Source: an uncultured Collinsella sp. (lineage in GTDB: Bacteria; Actinomycetota; Coriobacteriia; Coriobacteriales; Coriobacteriaceae). Taken from it: a DNA stretch of 5,189 bases. The position numbers and the translations under genes are program-made. The stretch spans positions 1 through 5,189 of the forward strand of contig USDE01000118.1 in assembly GCA_900553345.1 (NCBI GenBank). Direction: 5' to 3'. Under the pieces are notes generated by a model that saw nothing but the letters and a program-made list of their open reading frames with translations, made no database searches and was not told the DNA's origin. Below are positions 5,000 through 5,189 of this stretch, in pieces. The first letter of the stretch is position 1; every line of letters starts with the position of its first letter.

Positions 5000-5189
5000 A
5001 TGAGTAATGCAGCCGAGATGGATGCACAGGAGATTATCAACTACATCGCCACCGCGCCCAAGAAAACGCCCGTCAAACTGTACGTGCGCGAAAAGCCGGG
5101 CATGAAGGTCCAGTGGGGCGATGCGCACGTCTACGGCGGCCGTCGTGGCAAGACCGTCTTTGGCGACTGGGATGAGCTCAAGGCCATCC
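5000..5189 (+). CDS. dapH: Tetrahydrodipicolinate N-acetyltransferase (DapH), N-terminal part, cut by window edge
   Basis: The first 63 codons are present. The start ATG 5000-5002 follows AAAGGAG (4984-4990) by 9 nt; a second ATG at codon 7 is possible but less well placed. The protein begins MSNAAEMDAQEIINYIATAP, then KKTPVKLYVREKPG, and ends in the window with GKTVFGDWDELKAI. This matches the N-terminal domain specific to DapH (Bacillus type MDANEIISFI...TPVKVYV...VFGEW), which precedes the left-handed beta-helix hexapeptide acyltransferase domain; that domain lies outside the window. DapH transfers acetyl from acetyl-CoA to tetrahydrodipicolinate, giving N-acetyl-2-amino-6-oxopimelate, and commits the pathway to the acetyl branch. 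This is the main reason for reading the divergent M20D enzyme as the acetyl-DAP deacetylase. No terminator or promoter is visible in the 39-nt gap after dapB. Confidence 0.92.
   Translation, partial: MSNAAEMDAQEIINYIATAPKKTPVKLYVREKPGMKVQWGDAHVYGGRRGKTVFGDWDELKAI

Overview
This window is a lysine/diaminopimelate (DAP) biosynthesis locus from a GC-rich bacterium. The lysA-dapA-dapB-dapH set, the acetylase branch (DapH plus an M20D deacetylase) instead of the succinylase branch, the strong preference for C/G at third codon positions and the purine-rich Shine-Dalgarno sites fit a gut Coriobacteriia member such as Collinsella. That placement is an inference from gene style, not from a marker gene.

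Layout. Positions 1-251 (minus strand) hold the N-terminal 83 codons of a HigB/RelE-type toxin that runs off the left edge; its promoter region (252-351) carries a TATAAT box and two inverted repeats. Positions 352-1539 (minus) encode an M20D metallo-amidohydrolase, the probable N-acetyl-diaminopimelate deacetylase. Positions 1540-1917 are a divergent control region with back-to-back promoter candidates and a well-supported lysine riboswitch (1690-1846), followed by an expression platform. Positions 1918-4227 (plus) are one uninterrupted reading frame of 769 codons that joins a complete diaminopimelate decarboxylase (LysA) to a complete dihydrodipicolinate synthase (DapA). An intact ribosome binding site and ATG remain in frame at the junction. 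dapB follows (4220-4960, TTG start, 8-nt overlap with dapA), then the first 63 codons of dapH (5000 to the right edge).

How the genes work together. DapA condenses aspartate semialdehyde with pyruvate, DapB reduces the product to tetrahydrodipicolinate, and DapH acetylates it. An aminotransferase not in this window would follow, and the divergent M20D enzyme would then remove the acetyl group. DapF (not in the window) would give meso-DAP for peptidoglycan, and LysA decarboxylates meso-DAP to lysine. The riboswitch lets lysine repress the plus-strand operon. The deacetylase on the opposite strand lies outside riboswitch control.

Most unusual points: the stop-less lysA-dapA junction, which joins the first and last enzymes of the pathway and keeps an internal start; and a riboswitch expression platform in which a second copy of the 5' P1 strand (GATAG) lies just before the lysA ribosome binding site and can form a 12-bp competing helix. 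No evidence for a wholly new type of system was found.
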